Shown: positions 1 through 8,010 of the stretch, in pieces
How the letters are laid out: every line of letters begins with the position of its first letter
How positions within the stretch are numbered: the stretch's first letter is position 1
Source: Sphingobium sp. TKS
GTDB lineage: Bacteria; Pseudomonadota; Alphaproteobacteria; Sphingomonadales; Sphingomonadaceae
Reading direction: 5' to 3'
Length of the DNA stretch: 64,000 nt
Assembly (NCBI RefSeq): GCF_001563265.1
Contig: NZ_CP005083.1
Coordinates: 3,475,001-3,539,000 of the forward strand
The notes under the pieces: generated by a model
Databases searched by the model: none
What the model saw: the letters and a program-made list of their open reading frames with translations, nothing else
Told to the model about the DNA's origin: nothing
Program-made: the position numbers and the translations under genes

Positions 1-292
1 GTAGCACCTCATTTTCGAAGTGCATGACGCTGGCGTTGATCTCGACCATCGATTTGTAGAGTGCCTTGACCCGATCCATGCCATGATATTCGATCGGGAA
101 ACCACCCACATACATGAGATATTTGGGATCTTCGACCATCGAATCGGGCGCGCATATTTCCTCATACATACCGCATACTTCCCACATCGCGTGACGGCGG
201 TAATTGATGAGGATCTTGCGATGGCGCGGATTGGTGACCGTCCGGAGCAGATCGTCGGCGGCCTTCGTCAACAAACGGATATCATATTTCAT
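1..292 (-). CDS. SnoaL/NTF2-like protein (partial, N-terminal 97 residues)
   Basis: Only the start of the gene lies in the window; it runs off the left edge. The product begins MKYDIRLLTKAADDLL and continues with a WEVCGMYEEICAPD segment and an acidic, aromatic-rich stretch typical of the SnoaL-like/NTF2 alpha-beta cone fold. That fold is used by many small isomerases, hydrolases and ring-oxidation partners. The start is well fixed: GGGAGG lies eight bases before the ATG. The gene is upstream of, and on the same strand as, nothing else in view; the nitroreductase and DUF1330 genes follow in the same direction, which suggests a catabolic or detoxification cluster. The substrate cannot be told from the sequence, and the fold assignment is by eye. 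Confidence 0.6.
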   Translation of the reverse strand, partial: MKYDIRLLTKAADDLLRTVTNPRHRKILINYRRHAMWEVCGMYEEICAPDSMVEDPKYLMYVGGFPIEYHGMDRVKALYKSMVEINASVMHFENEVL

Positions 293-372
293 TTCGATCT
301 CCCTCCCAGCCTAAATGCTGCATCCGAACAGAATTAATTGCCCCAATTTTTGGCGTTTGGATGCGCCGGGCA

Positions 373-1095
373 TTAATTATGGAAAACGACATTTTCCCCA
401 ATCGGTGCTCTACCTATGCGGTATTTACTGCCGTTCGAATTCAGATCGGGATAACCGAACGAAATTCCAAACAACATCTTCATCTTGGGATCGATGTCGA
501 GTACCTTGCGGACGGTACCGGCGAAAAAGCCGAGCAGGGTCTGTGGGCATCCTTGGAGACCGTGCGCGGTCAGCGAAAGCAAAAATGTCTGGCCATACAT
601 GCCGACATCTCCCGCGATGCGGACGCTATCATAAAATGGCGGCATGAATAGGAGACAGACGTGCGGAGCCCCGAAAAAGTCCAGATTGCGGAGAAATTCC
701 ACACGGCGCAGGTCTTTCGCTTCGCGCGGAACCCCAATTGACTGGTAATATTCCGATGCCTGCTTGATCTGACGCTCACTATAGGCGCCGTAAAGCTCAT
801 CATAACCAAAGGGATAGTCTGGCGACAGCTTTCCTTCCAGTTCATCGGCGAGCATCGCACTGCTTAACTCGTCACGCGCCTTCCCCGAGACGATGTGTGT
901 TTCCCAGGGCTGGATATTGGCATTGGACGGCGCGGTTTGCGCATCCTCGAGCACCGCCCGGATCGTTTCCTGTGGGACGGGATCGGGAAGATAGGTTCGA
1001 GCAGAATAACGTTCGCGGACCACATCCTGAAAAAATTTGGCCTCGGGCACGTGAAGAATCTCCATTTTCTGTTCCGTCGAAGGTTCCGAAACCAT
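373..1095 (-). CDS. Nitroreductase family protein
   Basis: 240 residues with the hallmarks of FMN-dependent nitroreductases: an N-terminal RYSARTY segment (FMN phosphate contact), TAPSNANIQPWE (the conserved S-N-x-Q-P-W motif near residue 60), and a C-terminal GISFGYPD motif. The family reduces nitro groups, quinones or enones with NAD(P)H in the cytosol, usually as a homodimer. The length is normal. A second possible start is Met11, because the spacing of GAAGG to the first ATG is too short. A perfect TGAAACGTTTCA palindrome lies 63 bp upstream, in the gap to the DUF1330 gene, and probably regulates it. The substrate is unknown; neighbours suggest degradation of an aromatic or xenobiotic compound. 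Confidence 0.88.
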   Translation of the reverse strand: MVSEPSTEQKMEILHVPEAKFFQDVVRERYSARTYLPDPVPQETIRAVLEDAQTAPSNANIQPWETHIVSGKARDELSSAMLADELEGKLSPDYPFGYDELYGAYSERQIKQASEYYQSIGVPREAKDLRRVEFLRNLDFFGAPHVCLLFMPPFYDSVRIAGDVGMYGQTFLLSLTAHGLQGCPQTLLGFFAGTVRKVLDIDPKMKMLFGISFGYPDLNSNGSKYRIGRAPIGENVVFHN

Positions 1096-1157
1096 CCTTC
1101 AACGAGTCTGGACGCCGGGATATCTAGTGCGTTGGACAAGGGCGTGCAAGCATTTAT

Positions 1158-1169
1158 TGAAACGTTTCA
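1158..1169. promoter_or_regulatory. LacI-family-type operator palindrome, copy 1
   Basis: TGAAACGTTTCA is a perfect 12-bp palindrome with the central CG typical of LacI/GalR operators. It lies between the DUF1330 stop and the nitroreductase start. A second identical 12-mer lies upstream of DUF1330. The regulator is not in the window. Confidence 0.6.
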
Positions 1170-1203
1170 TTTTTTAAATTTAGCCTTGGCGCAGTCCTCG
1201 AAG

Positions 1204-1578
1204 TCATTCTCTTCGCGACGCCGGGCCGCTCAGGTGCACAGCATTGTTGATATCACCATCTGGCCCAACGGCATAATCCCCGCCAATAGCGTCAACGAAC
1301 ATAATCTGTGATTGCGCCGCTTCCATCCGCAGCTTTTTCAGCGGCGCATATTCCTCGCTATCGTAAAAACGATCTGCCGCCTCTCGCGAGTCAAATTCGA
1401 TCAGGATAACCCGCTTGATGCCAAGGTCGCCCTCAAGCGGATGCACCGCACCGCCACGAACAACATATCGCCCGCCATATTGGGCGATGATCCGGGGAAC
1501 CTGCGCGAGATATTCGCTAAAGCGTTCCGGCTCGGTTACCACGACATTCCCCAGCAAATAGCACTTCATCTTCCACAT
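1204..1578 (-). CDS. DUF1330 domain protein
   Basis: 124 residues forming a ferredoxin-like dimeric alpha-beta barrel protein. The diagnostic DUF1330 pattern is present: a Y-G-G-R-Y-V-V-R-G-G segment near residue 36, then IKRVILIEFDSREAADRFY with Y-x-P-L-K near residue 80. Members are small cytosolic proteins of unknown or accessory catabolic role, often beside oxidoreductases. The start used has AAGGTGG upstream; Met4 is an alternative. The gene is on the same strand as the nitroreductase, 108 bp upstream of it. It has its own copy of the TGAAACGTTTCA palindrome at 1705-1716, so the two genes are probably controlled together. The C-terminal 25 residues lie beyond the usual domain. Confidence 0.85.
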   Translation of the reverse strand: MWKMKCYLLGNVVVTEPERFSEYLAQVPRIIAQYGGRYVVRGGAVHPLEGDLGIKRVILIEFDSREAADRFYDSEEYAPLKKLRMEAAQSQIMFVDAIGGDYAVGPDGDINNAVHLSGPASRRE

Positions 1579-2235
1579 CTTCCACCTTCTTTGAGCGGGT
1601 GTGACATCGGACGAATCCTATGCCATGGGCTACTCCGCACGCCATAGTTCATCGATTAGGTTTGCCTTTCTTGCAACCTTACTCGGGCAATCCATCAAAC
1701 GCAATGAAACGTTTCATATAATCAATGTTCCGTCACCGAATACAAATTGCCTCCATTCCTCGCGCATTCGGTGCGCGTAATGAACAGATTAATGATAAAG
1801 CAAGGGGGTAGTTCTTCTCACAACGAAATGGAGTTCGGCAGGCAATCTCGTCGGGCGAGACACGGTCCCATCTTGTCCTGTCCGGGGACATGCAATCATC
1901 CATGATGACCAAGCGTGAGAGAAGCGCTGGACGATATCATATGCCTTGGAAAGCGACGTGCCGCCCTTGAAGGTCTATGGCCCGCAAGGTCCAGCGCACG
2001 AACCCAGCGCTGCAAGGTCCAGCAGACTCCGCAAAAAATTCCATAATATCCTTATTTTCCAAACAATTATGGCGGATAATAATGAGCATGACGCCAAACC
2101 TATTGCCTATCGGAAGTAGCAACCTGAATAAAAGTTGATCTTGTTCGGTTCATCGCAAAATTTCGCCATAGGATTCGCGCTACCCGGAGGTTCTGGCTTG
2201 CAGGGTGGCAGTCGTCGTCACTTCATCGATGATGC
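1579..2235. other. Intergenic stretch with operator but no gene
   Basis: About 650 bp with no convincing reading frame. The only clear signal is the operator at 1705-1716. AT-rich sequence around 1640-1810 may hold the promoter of the DUF1330 gene. Codon use and homology give no support to the short frame at 1937-2122. Confidence 0.5.
1705..1716. promoter_or_regulatory. LacI-family-type operator palindrome, copy 2
   Basis: This is the same TGAAACGTTTCA palindrome as at 1158-1169, extended here by one base pair on each side (ATGAAACGTTTCAT). It lies 127 bp upstream of the DUF1330 start. Two identical copies ahead of two adjacent genes make chance unlikely. Confidence 0.62.
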
Positions 2236-3008
2236 CTAGACCTGGCCGCATCCCCCGATGTTGCGCCACGCTTTGGCTTCCATGTTCCCGCCGCTCTGGA
2301 AGTTCATATCCCTGGGGTTGCCCACCGGCATGCTTTCCGGATCGAAGCCAGCCCGAATGAGCGAAGGGATCAGGTAATTGCCGTGGACCCCAGTGATCGC
2401 GTTCGTGTACAAGATATCTGCCGCCGAGCTATCGACGATCATCTGCTTGTAATCGGGGGTGGCCGTAGCCTTGTCGGTCGCGATGAATGTCGATCCCACA
2501 TATGCCAGGTCTGCCCCGGAGGCTTGGGCCGCAAGGATCGACGCTCCGTGCGTAATCGCTCCCGACAGCACCAGCGGTCCATCGAACCAGGTTCGTATTT
2601 CGCGCAGGAGCGCGAACGGTGACAGCATGGCCCGCCCGCGCCAGCCGCGACCCCTATGAGGCCGGTCGCTCCACGCTTTATCTATCGCCTTGCGCGCGAA
2701 ACGTCGTTAATGACGTCGTGGAGGGCGATCCCGCCATATCCCGTGATCGCCTCGTTGACGTCAAGTCACGATCCCAGCGACGTGATGACGATGGGATCTT
2801 GCACTTCACACAGAGCTCGACGTCGTGTTCAAGGCGATCGTTGCTCTTGTGGACGATCTGGTTGACCGCGAACGGGCGTCGTCCCTCCGGGATAGAGACT
2901 CCTTCGCAGATTTCTGCGTCGGGGATTTTCTATGATGTCGGGAACGACCGATTGCCGGTTGTGATCGTGTCACACCGGGAAGAAGTCGGAAGACTGATAG
3001 GTTTCAAA
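2236..3008 (-). pseudogene. Nitronate monooxygenase (2-nitropropane dioxygenase family), frameshifted remnant
   Basis: On the minus strand the pieces of a nitronate monooxygenase occur in order but in different frames. They are PFAVNQIVHKSNDRLEHDVE (2800-2875), then PIVITSLGS followed by DVNEAITGYGGIALHDVIND with an in-frame stop, then a shifted G-V-A-A-G-A-G-G flavin-phosphate loop near 2650, and finally an intact 130-residue C-terminal part from LSPFALLREIRTWF to the stop at 2236. At least three indels and one stop break it, so it cannot make an active enzyme. The family oxidises nitronates with FMN. The remnant sits directly against the attachment site of element 1 and marks the chromosomal side of the junction. 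Confidence 0.85.
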
Positions 3009-3018
3009 TGAGGACTGA

Positions 3019-3074
3019 TGGTGCCGCTTACGTGACTCGAACACGTGACCCTCGCATTACGAAGGCCTCTGACG
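3019..3074 (-). repeat. Left attachment site of element 1: 3' half of tRNA-Thr plus element end
   Basis: Read on the minus strand this ends TAAGCGGCACCA and holds a T-arm (ACGTG-TTCGAGT-CACGT) and the anticodon loop TTCGTAA, which is the 3' half of a tRNA-Thr(CGT) with no 5' half. The same 56 bp recur without mismatch at 28364-28419. The shared run with the intact tRNA at 43943 is the anticodon arm (GACCCTCGCATTACGAA). This is the footprint left when a tyrosine integrase inserts an element into a tRNA 3' end. Confidence 0.88.
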
Positions 3075-3324
3075 CATTTCTGGAATAGTCAGGTTTTCCG
3101 CCAATTTTTGGACGAAATGGAGAGCCACTTCCGCCTTATCCCACGGCAGACCCAAGCGCAGCGGAAATCCGGTTTGGGCGGCTTCCTAGTGAAAGCATTT
3201 TGATAGGAAGCAACGTCGAAATTCGACCTGCGCTATACCTGCGCAAAGCATACGCCCCTACGCTAGAAGATTAATCTCTTTCAGTATATTGGCATGATTC
3301 GGGAGATGAATGGGGGATCATCAG
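3075..3324 (+). other. Conserved left-end noncoding block with three hairpins
   Basis: About 250 nt between the att site and the first gene, closely matched at 28420-28670 in element 2. Three consecutive dyads are seen: CCCAAGC/GTTTGGG (3151-3157 with 3172-3178), GCTTCCTA/TAGGAAGC (3181-3188 with 3204-3211) and GTCGAA/TTCGAC (3215-3227). In element 2 the first stem has A-T in place of the G-T wobble, and the third has a wobble in place of C-G, so pairing is kept while the sequence changes. It may be an mRNA leader, integrase arm sites or an origin. Confidence 0.6.
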
Positions 3325-3723
3325 ATGTTCAAGAAGGTCATGCTTATCTGCCTTGGGTTAGCAACGATTGCTGCACCAGCCCACGCGGAATGGGTAAGCA
3401 TTGGCTCGGCGACGAACGGAACCGAATGGTTCATGGACGCAAACAGAATAAAAACGGTCGGCAGCAAAAAACAAGCGTGGATTCAGTTGGATCATTCACG
3501 AAATAGATCCGTTTCATGGCGACAAACTTTACAACTCATTAGCTTTGATTGCTCTGCCAGTAAGTATAGAACGCTTTCAATCATCGCGTATGATGCATAT
3601 GGAAAAGTTGTTTCTAGTGAAAATTACACAGATTATAGCTATAGTGTCGGATACGATCCTCTCGTTCCCGAAAGCATGGCCGAGTCAGCATCGCTGGTCG
3701 CCTGCGCCTACGGCCAGGAATAA
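3325..3723 (+). CDS. Secreted protein, surface-adhesin E-like domain
   Basis: 132 residues. The signal peptide (MFKKVMLICLGLATIAAPAHA) is cleaved near residue 21. The mature part starts EWVSIGSATNGTEWFMDANR and has a single central cysteine (FDCSASKY) and the YDAYGKVV segment of the Adhesin_E/CNP1-like fold (WxxI...W/Y-D..I...FDC...YD..G). Such proteins sit in the periplasm or on the surface; their role here is unknown. The start was chosen at ATGTTC because TGGGGGAT precedes it. It is the first backbone gene of element 1 and has a close copy at 28671 in element 2. The next gene begins five bases after its stop, so the two are co-expressed. An envelope alteration such as superinfection exclusion is possible but is inference. 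Confidence 0.72.
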   Translation: MFKKVMLICLGLATIAAPAHAEWVSIGSATNGTEWFMDANRIKTVGSKKQAWIQLDHSRNRSVSWRQTLQLISFDCSASKYRTLSIIAYDAYGKVVSSENYTDYSYSVGYDPLVPESMAESASLVACAYGQE

Positions 3724-3728
3724 CATTG

Positions 3729-4883
3729 GTGCTTACGTTCGGAAGAAAGCGATGCCCTCAATGTGCCGAAAAGGTTCGAAATGAGGCGCTGGTTTGTCGC
3801 TATTGCAAGGCTGCCCTTTCCGCTGACGTTAGCCAACATTCGCGAGGAAAGTGGGGTGGCAAGGCTATCATCACCGCATCGGCTCTTGCCTTCGGCTTAG
3901 CGGGCGCTGTTGCCTTAGGGATGTGGTCTGCACCCAAACCCGTCGCCAAGGAGAACACGCCTCGCAAATCTCAAAGGCCAGCCGCCCCGGTTGAAGCACA
4001 ACTCCCCTCCCCTGATCTCGCCCCATTCCCTGTCGACTCTGTCGAATGGCGTGCGGATACGTATCCAACTGCAACTTCATGGCGGTTGGGTCCCATGGTC
4101 GTAACTGCCTCCGCTCGCCAGGAAGGCGAACTCTCCGCGCCGGTCATCGACATCGAATATGCTGGAACCAAAGTCTCTATGGAGGGAGAAATGGTTAGCA
4201 GTTCATATACTCATCGGCTTAGCGCGATCGCCAACCGCGCGGGCGCATATCCCGTCATACTGCTACAAAGCTTCAGCGGCGGCGCACATTGCTGCAATTC
4301 CGTCCAAGTCGCGGGACTTTCTGATGGAAAGCTCAAGGTTGTTAACTTAGGTGCTTGGGACGGCGACCAGATAGAACTGCCAAAAGACATTTCGGGCGAT
4401 GGGTTTGCCGATTACATCTTTTACGATAATAGCTTCCTGTACGCCTTTGCACCTTATGCATATAGCTATGCACCACCGAAAATCCTCAATGTCCGGAACG
4501 GCCGGGCGATAAATGTATCTTCAAGTCGGGCGTTTCGACGCTTGTTCGAGAAAACCTTCCGGGAGACTGAAGGGCTGTGCGATCCCAGCCAAGATAGCTT
4601 CACCCGCAATGGGGCTTGTCCTGCTTTTGTAGCGGCGGCAGCGAAATTGGGGAAGATCGACTGGGCATGGAGCAAGATGGTAGCGTCTTATGATGCTTCG
4701 GCAGACTGGCAGCTACCAACGGGATGCCGGATTCAGACGAACGATCTTTGTCCAGAGAACTTGCAAATTCAGTTCCAAAGCTATCCTGATGCACTTCTAC
4801 ATTTCCTTAAAGAAAATAAATATATAGCTCAGAATTGGTACCCGAAGTCAGATAATGAACTATCTTCGCGCGGGTTTCTCTAA
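3729..4883 (+). CDS. Zinc-ribbon membrane protein with FG-GAP-like ectodomain
   Basis: About 384 residues, with a GTG start at 3729 or TTG at 3726, just after the preceding stop. The N-terminus is a cytosolic zinc ribbon with two CxxC knuckles (CPQC at residues 9-12, CRYC at 23-26). One transmembrane helix follows at about 46-67, then a basic/proline linker, then a large extracytoplasmic domain. That domain contains SGGAHCCNSVQV and a DISGDGFADYIFYDN segment that looks like a calcium-binding FG-GAP/VCBS repeat. Element 2 carries a copy at 29075-30232 that is about four-fifths identical by eye. A cytosolic zinc ribbon joined to an exported sensor-like domain suggests signalling across the membrane, but no function is known. 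Confidence 0.65.
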   Translation: MLTFGRKRCPQCAEKVRNEALVCRYCKAALSADVSQHSRGKWGGKAIITASALAFGLAGAVALGMWSAPKPVAKENTPRKSQRPAAPVEAQLPSPDLAPFPVDSVEWRADTYPTATSWRLGPMVVTASARQEGELSAPVIDIEYAGTKVSMEGEMVSSSYTHRLSAIANRAGAYPVILLQSFSGGAHCCNSVQVAGLSDGKLKVVNLGAWDGDQIELPKDISGDGFADYIFYDNSFLYAFAPYAYSYAPPKILNVRNGRAINVSSSRAFRRLFEKTFRETEGLCDPSQDSFTRNGACPAFVAAAAKLGKIDWAWSKMVASYDASADWQLPTGCRIQTNDLCPENLQIQFQSYPDALLHFLKENKYIAQNWYPKSDNELSSRGFL

Positions 4884-4930
4884 ACATAATACTGTGTTCT
4901 CGGCATTCTCAGGTTACGGGAGAACTTCCG

Positions 4931-5377
4931 GTGGCAGACGATTTAAAGCAGATTATGGACCACGTGATTGCCGTGCTTGGGACCAGCGAAGCCCGCCTCT
5001 ACGATGAGGTGAACTCCAGCTTTAATTGGCTTCTGGCGACCCTATTTGCTGCGAATGGCGGTGCGGTTGTGGCGATTGTAAGCCGCGACACCCTCGCCTA
5101 CCATATTCCGTTGACGTTCTTCGCGGTCGGCGTAATCTTCAGCATCCTAATGGGCATGGGGAAAGCATTTTACGCAGCGAAAGCCATTATCCCAATGACC
5201 GACCTCAAGATGACCTTCGCGACGTTCGTAGCAGGGCAGGCATCGTTTGAGCAAGTGCAGGAGAAAATGTCCGCCCTCGATGATTTCGGTTCGTACAAAT
5301 GGGCGATGTATTCTGCGGGCGGCCTCTCACTAGCTGCGCTGATCGGCGGGATGCTCTCCTTCGCTTGCGCTATGTAA
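4931..5377 (+). CDS. Small multi-spanning membrane protein (slot A cargo)
   Basis: 148 residues with a GTG start. An amphipathic N-terminus (ADDLKQIMDHVIAVLG) is followed by two close hydrophobic segments (about 32-50 and 58-76) and a third near the C-terminus (125-146). Membrane spans bracketing a soluble loop resemble effector modules of defence systems, but no family is recognised. It has no counterpart in element 2, so it is cargo in slot A. It follows the zinc-ribbon gene on the same strand after 47 bp and may be read from the same promoter. Confidence 0.55.
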   Translation: MADDLKQIMDHVIAVLGTSEARLYDEVNSSFNWLLATLFAANGGAVVAIVSRDTLAYHIPLTFFAVGVIFSILMGMGKAFYAAKAIIPMTDLKMTFATFVAGQASFEQVQEKMSALDDFGSYKWAMYSAGGLSLAALIGGMLSFACAM

Positions 5378-5414
5378 CGACAGCGTTTGGCTTGGATGGA
5401 AAGCTACCTTACTT

Positions 5415-5711
5415 CTAATTTTCACCAGTATAAGCTAGCTGAACACGATGCCAGAACTGGAATACAGCCTGAGCATAGAGTCCTAGACGTTCTTCGCTTA
5501 CCTGCAATCGCTCGGGCAATTCATCATCATCCTCGTGTGCCGGACCATCATCGAAAATGGGAACCGGAGCGAACAGAAACGGATAACGCTCATACGCTTG
5601 TCGTGCAGATGGCCCATCCCCATGCCGAACCACATTGCCGATCAACGCAAGTTCAAGAATTATCGGCCCTTCTATCACTTCGGCGAAATGAACCCCTCTT
5701 AAGGCGGCCAT
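5415..5711 (-). CDS. Hypothetical protein (slot A cargo)
   Basis: 98 residues, acidic in the middle (PAHEDDDELPER). The first half is rich in beta-type residues (EGPIILELALIGNVV). No family is recognised. Its start lies against the IS1380-type insertion, so the gene may have lost upstream sequence. An antisense frame of similar length on the plus strand has poorer composition and was not chosen. AGG precedes the ATG at a usable distance. It has no copy in element 2. Confidence 0.4.
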   Translation of the reverse strand: MAALRGVHFAEVIEGPIILELALIGNVVRHGDGPSARQAYERYPFLFAPVPIFDDGPAHEDDDELPERLQVSEERLGLYAQAVFQFWHRVQLAYTGEN

Positions 5712-5891
5712 AATAGCACCTAGCCTCTCTTATTCACGACGCTCGGTTTCGGGCCCGCTCTGGGCATTTGCTGCGGCTGGCTGTATTGCGCGGACGACCG
5801 GCATCGCTGGCGTTTGTTTCACCGCATTCGGATTGATGGGCTTTTCGGGTTGAAGGGCTGGGCTCGGAGTTCTGCGGCGCTGCCGCATGGG

Positions 5892-7262
5892 CTACGTCGG
5901 CGCAGGCTTCAGCCGGAGAACGAGGGCGCGGAACAGGTCGGCATCCGGACAGGCGGAAGCGAAGGCAATGCGGATGCGGCTAGCACTTTCTACGACGCGC
6001 GCAGCGACCTTGAGCAGCCGCAGGCGCAAGGTGGTAAACTCCGCGCTTGCCAGAGCAGCGGTCCTGGGCATCGCCTGCTGGATGCGCCATAGCAGCCAGT
6101 ATGCGGCAGTGTGCAGTATCAGGCGCATCTGATTGGCATTGGCCGAGCGGCACGAGGTTCGGTCGCTGGCGAGCTGGGACTTGTGGCGCTTGATCAGGTT
6201 CTCGGCCTGACCACGCGCGCAGTAGAGCGTGTCGTAGATGTGCTCGGCCGATCCTGTTGCCAACGAGGTGACGACATAGCGGATGTCCATGCCCAGCGTG
6301 CTGGCCTCGATCCGTGCAACGACGCGACGCTGGCACTTCCAGGTCTTTGCCCCATAGCGGGTCTCGGCATAGTTGCGCAGGACGGGACACTGACGCTGGG
6401 CGCGCTTGACCGCGCAGGCATCGGCGACCGCAACAATGGCGGGATCGGCGCGCAGCGCTGAATTGGTGGGCAGGCCGAACACGTAATCGACGCGGGCCGC
6501 ATCGCAGTAGGCCATGACCTCGGGTCGACCATAGTGCCCGTCGCCGCGGATAGTGATGTGGGTATCGGGCCAATTACGGCGCAGGTGACGCACCAGGCGT
6601 CGGATGTGCCCCGCCGCCTCCTTTCCAGAAGGCGTCTTGCCTGTGCGCAGCAGCATGGCCACCGGCCTGCCGGTCGCGGTGTCGTAGATATGGATCGGTA
6701 GGAAGCAGCGCTCCCCATGATGCCCGTTCCAGAACGAGAGCTGTTGATAGCCATGCACGACGTCGCACGTGTCGTCGATATCCAGCGTGACCGCTGTCGG
6801 AGGGGCGGGATAGCTGGCGCAGTAGATGTCGATCATCGCGGCCATCATGCTGGCCAGTTCGCGCGTAGTCGGTGCATTTTCCCACCGGCTCATCGTCGGT
6901 TGGCTGGCCAGCCCCGCGCCCGATTCCGGCAGCTTGCCGAGCGCCAGGCGGAAGCCTGGATCGTCGCGCAGAGCATCGAGATCATCGGCATCCTCATAGC
7001 CGCACGCAATCGCGAACACACGGGCACGCAGAATGTCATCCAGGCGATGGATCACCCGCGCTGGATCGCGCGGATCGGCAATACAAGCCGCCAGGCGCTG
7101 GCAAATCCCCATCGCGCGCTCGGCCTGTGCAAGCAGTAGAACACCGCCATCCGAGGTAAGCCGGCCACCGTCGAACGCAGCTGTGATTTTCTTGCGGCCG
7201 ACTGCTGGGAATCCAAATGAGCTTGCGATATCATCGTTCATGGCGGGTGTGGCCCGTGGCAT
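5892..7262 (-). CDS. IS1380-family transposase
   Basis: 456 residues. The opening FGFPAVGRKKITAAFDGGR and TSDGGVLLLAQAE, followed by LDIDDTCD (first catalytic Asp), GDGHYGRPEVMAYC (second Asp) and a RGQAENLIKRHK segment, are the standard signature of IS1380 DDE transposases. The length is complete and the frame is open, so the enzyme may be active. The GC content is higher than in the surrounding cargo. I could not identify terminal inverted repeats or the target duplication with confidence, so only the gene is marked. It has inserted into slot A of element 1 and separates two unknown minus-strand genes. Confidence 0.92.
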   Translation of the reverse strand: MPRATPAMNDDIASSFGFPAVGRKKITAAFDGGRLTSDGGVLLLAQAERAMGICQRLAACIADPRDPARVIHRLDDILRARVFAIACGYEDADDLDALRDDPGFRLALGKLPESGAGLASQPTMSRWENAPTTRELASMMAAMIDIYCASYPAPPTAVTLDIDDTCDVVHGYQQLSFWNGHHGERCFLPIHIYDTATGRPVAMLLRTGKTPSGKEAAGHIRRLVRHLRRNWPDTHITIRGDGHYGRPEVMAYCDAARVDYVFGLPTNSALRADPAIVAVADACAVKRAQRQCPVLRNYAETRYGAKTWKCQRRVVARIEASTLGMDIRYVVTSLATGSAEHIYDTLYCARGQAENLIKRHKSQLASDRTSCRSANANQMRLILHTAAYWLLWRIQQAMPRTAALASAEFTTLRLRLLKVAARVVESASRIRIAFASACPDADLFRALVLRLKPAPT

Positions 7263-7319
7263 TTTCTGCCCTGCGGCAGGTTCGGCTTAGACACCCAGTT
7301 CCTAATTCAGATCAGAGGC

Positions 7320-7712
7320 TTACGCCACTCCCGCCAACCCTTCAGGACACTTTTGGTGAATAAGGCGGGCTAGATCGCGCCGAGGCGTATTTGGATTGGA
7401 CCACTGAGCCTTGACAATATCGTCATCCGTTATTGCACTGTTCTCGACAAATTGCAGGCTATTCCGTAGCCAACGTCTAAAAGCCTTTTCAAAATGGCCC
7501 TGTACCGCCAACGTGAGCAAGTTATATATTTCTTGTTCGATTGGCTGAAGGATAAGGTGTGCTGCACCACCAGTAATCTTTTTCATTTTATTTCTGGCCT
7601 TCAGGCTTTTCTGCTCAAAGCGTGACATTGTAGCCTTTATCCCTCGAACAGCACTCCCAACCCCGAAGTTGAATGTCAGTTGCATATCGTTACGATACAT
7701 GCGTGCCGCCAT
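7320..7712 (-). CDS. Hypothetical protein (slot A cargo)
   Basis: 130 residues when started at the ATG preceded by GGAGAGCGAC; an upstream extension to a TTG at 7841 is possible but has no good ribosome site. The product is basic in the middle (SRFEQKSLKARNKMKKIT) and C-terminally has PNTPRRDLARLIHQKCPEG. No family is recognised. It lies just downstream of the ATPase-TOPRIM gene on the same strand, 298 bp away, and could be its partner. It has no copy in element 2. Confidence 0.45.
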   Translation of the reverse strand: MAARMYRNDMQLTFNFGVGSAVRGIKATMSRFEQKSLKARNKMKKITGGAAHLILQPIEQEIYNLLTLAVQGHFEKAFRRWLRNSLQFVENSAITDDDIVKAQWSNPNTPRRDLARLIHQKCPEGLAGVA

Positions 7713-7841
7713 GTCGCTCTCCAGGGTTTGCCAGCCTTCACATGGTGGCGCGTCGAAAGAACCGTCCGGCGGAGCGATACCGATTGCGGTCGGTTCAGGC
7801 AGCCGATTTAGACCGAAAAATCTCAAACCAAACACAGCCAA

Positions 7842-8010
7842 CCCTCTAATCTAGAATCGATTTTCTGCCATCAGAATAGCAGGAAGCCGATGCCACTTGG
7901 CAGCCTCCCCCCCCTTCGTCCCCATCTGATCGAACCCGTCCAGGCATATTCCCGCGCTGCTTCTGGCAGGCAGGGCGATCGAGCTAACGATACAAAGCGC
8001 AGTTATCGCG
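7842..8010. other. Short intergenic segment
   Basis: No gene or clear hairpin is seen between the 7320-7712 gene and the ATPase gene. Confidence 0.4.

Noticed and set aside
20..337. 105-codon plus-strand frame at the left edge
   Set aside because: It is antisense to the SnoaL-like gene, which has a strong ribosome site and fold-like sequence.
1937..2122. 61-codon frame in the gap before the nitronate monooxygenase remnant
   Set aside because: No ribosome site, family match or conservation supports it.
3019..3064. tRNA gene at the left border
   Set aside because: Only the 3' half is present; no acceptor 5' strand or D-arm. It is an att footprint.
5720..7315. Exact ends and target duplication of the IS1380-type IS
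   Set aside because: I could not find convincing inverted repeats by eye, so no borders are claimed.
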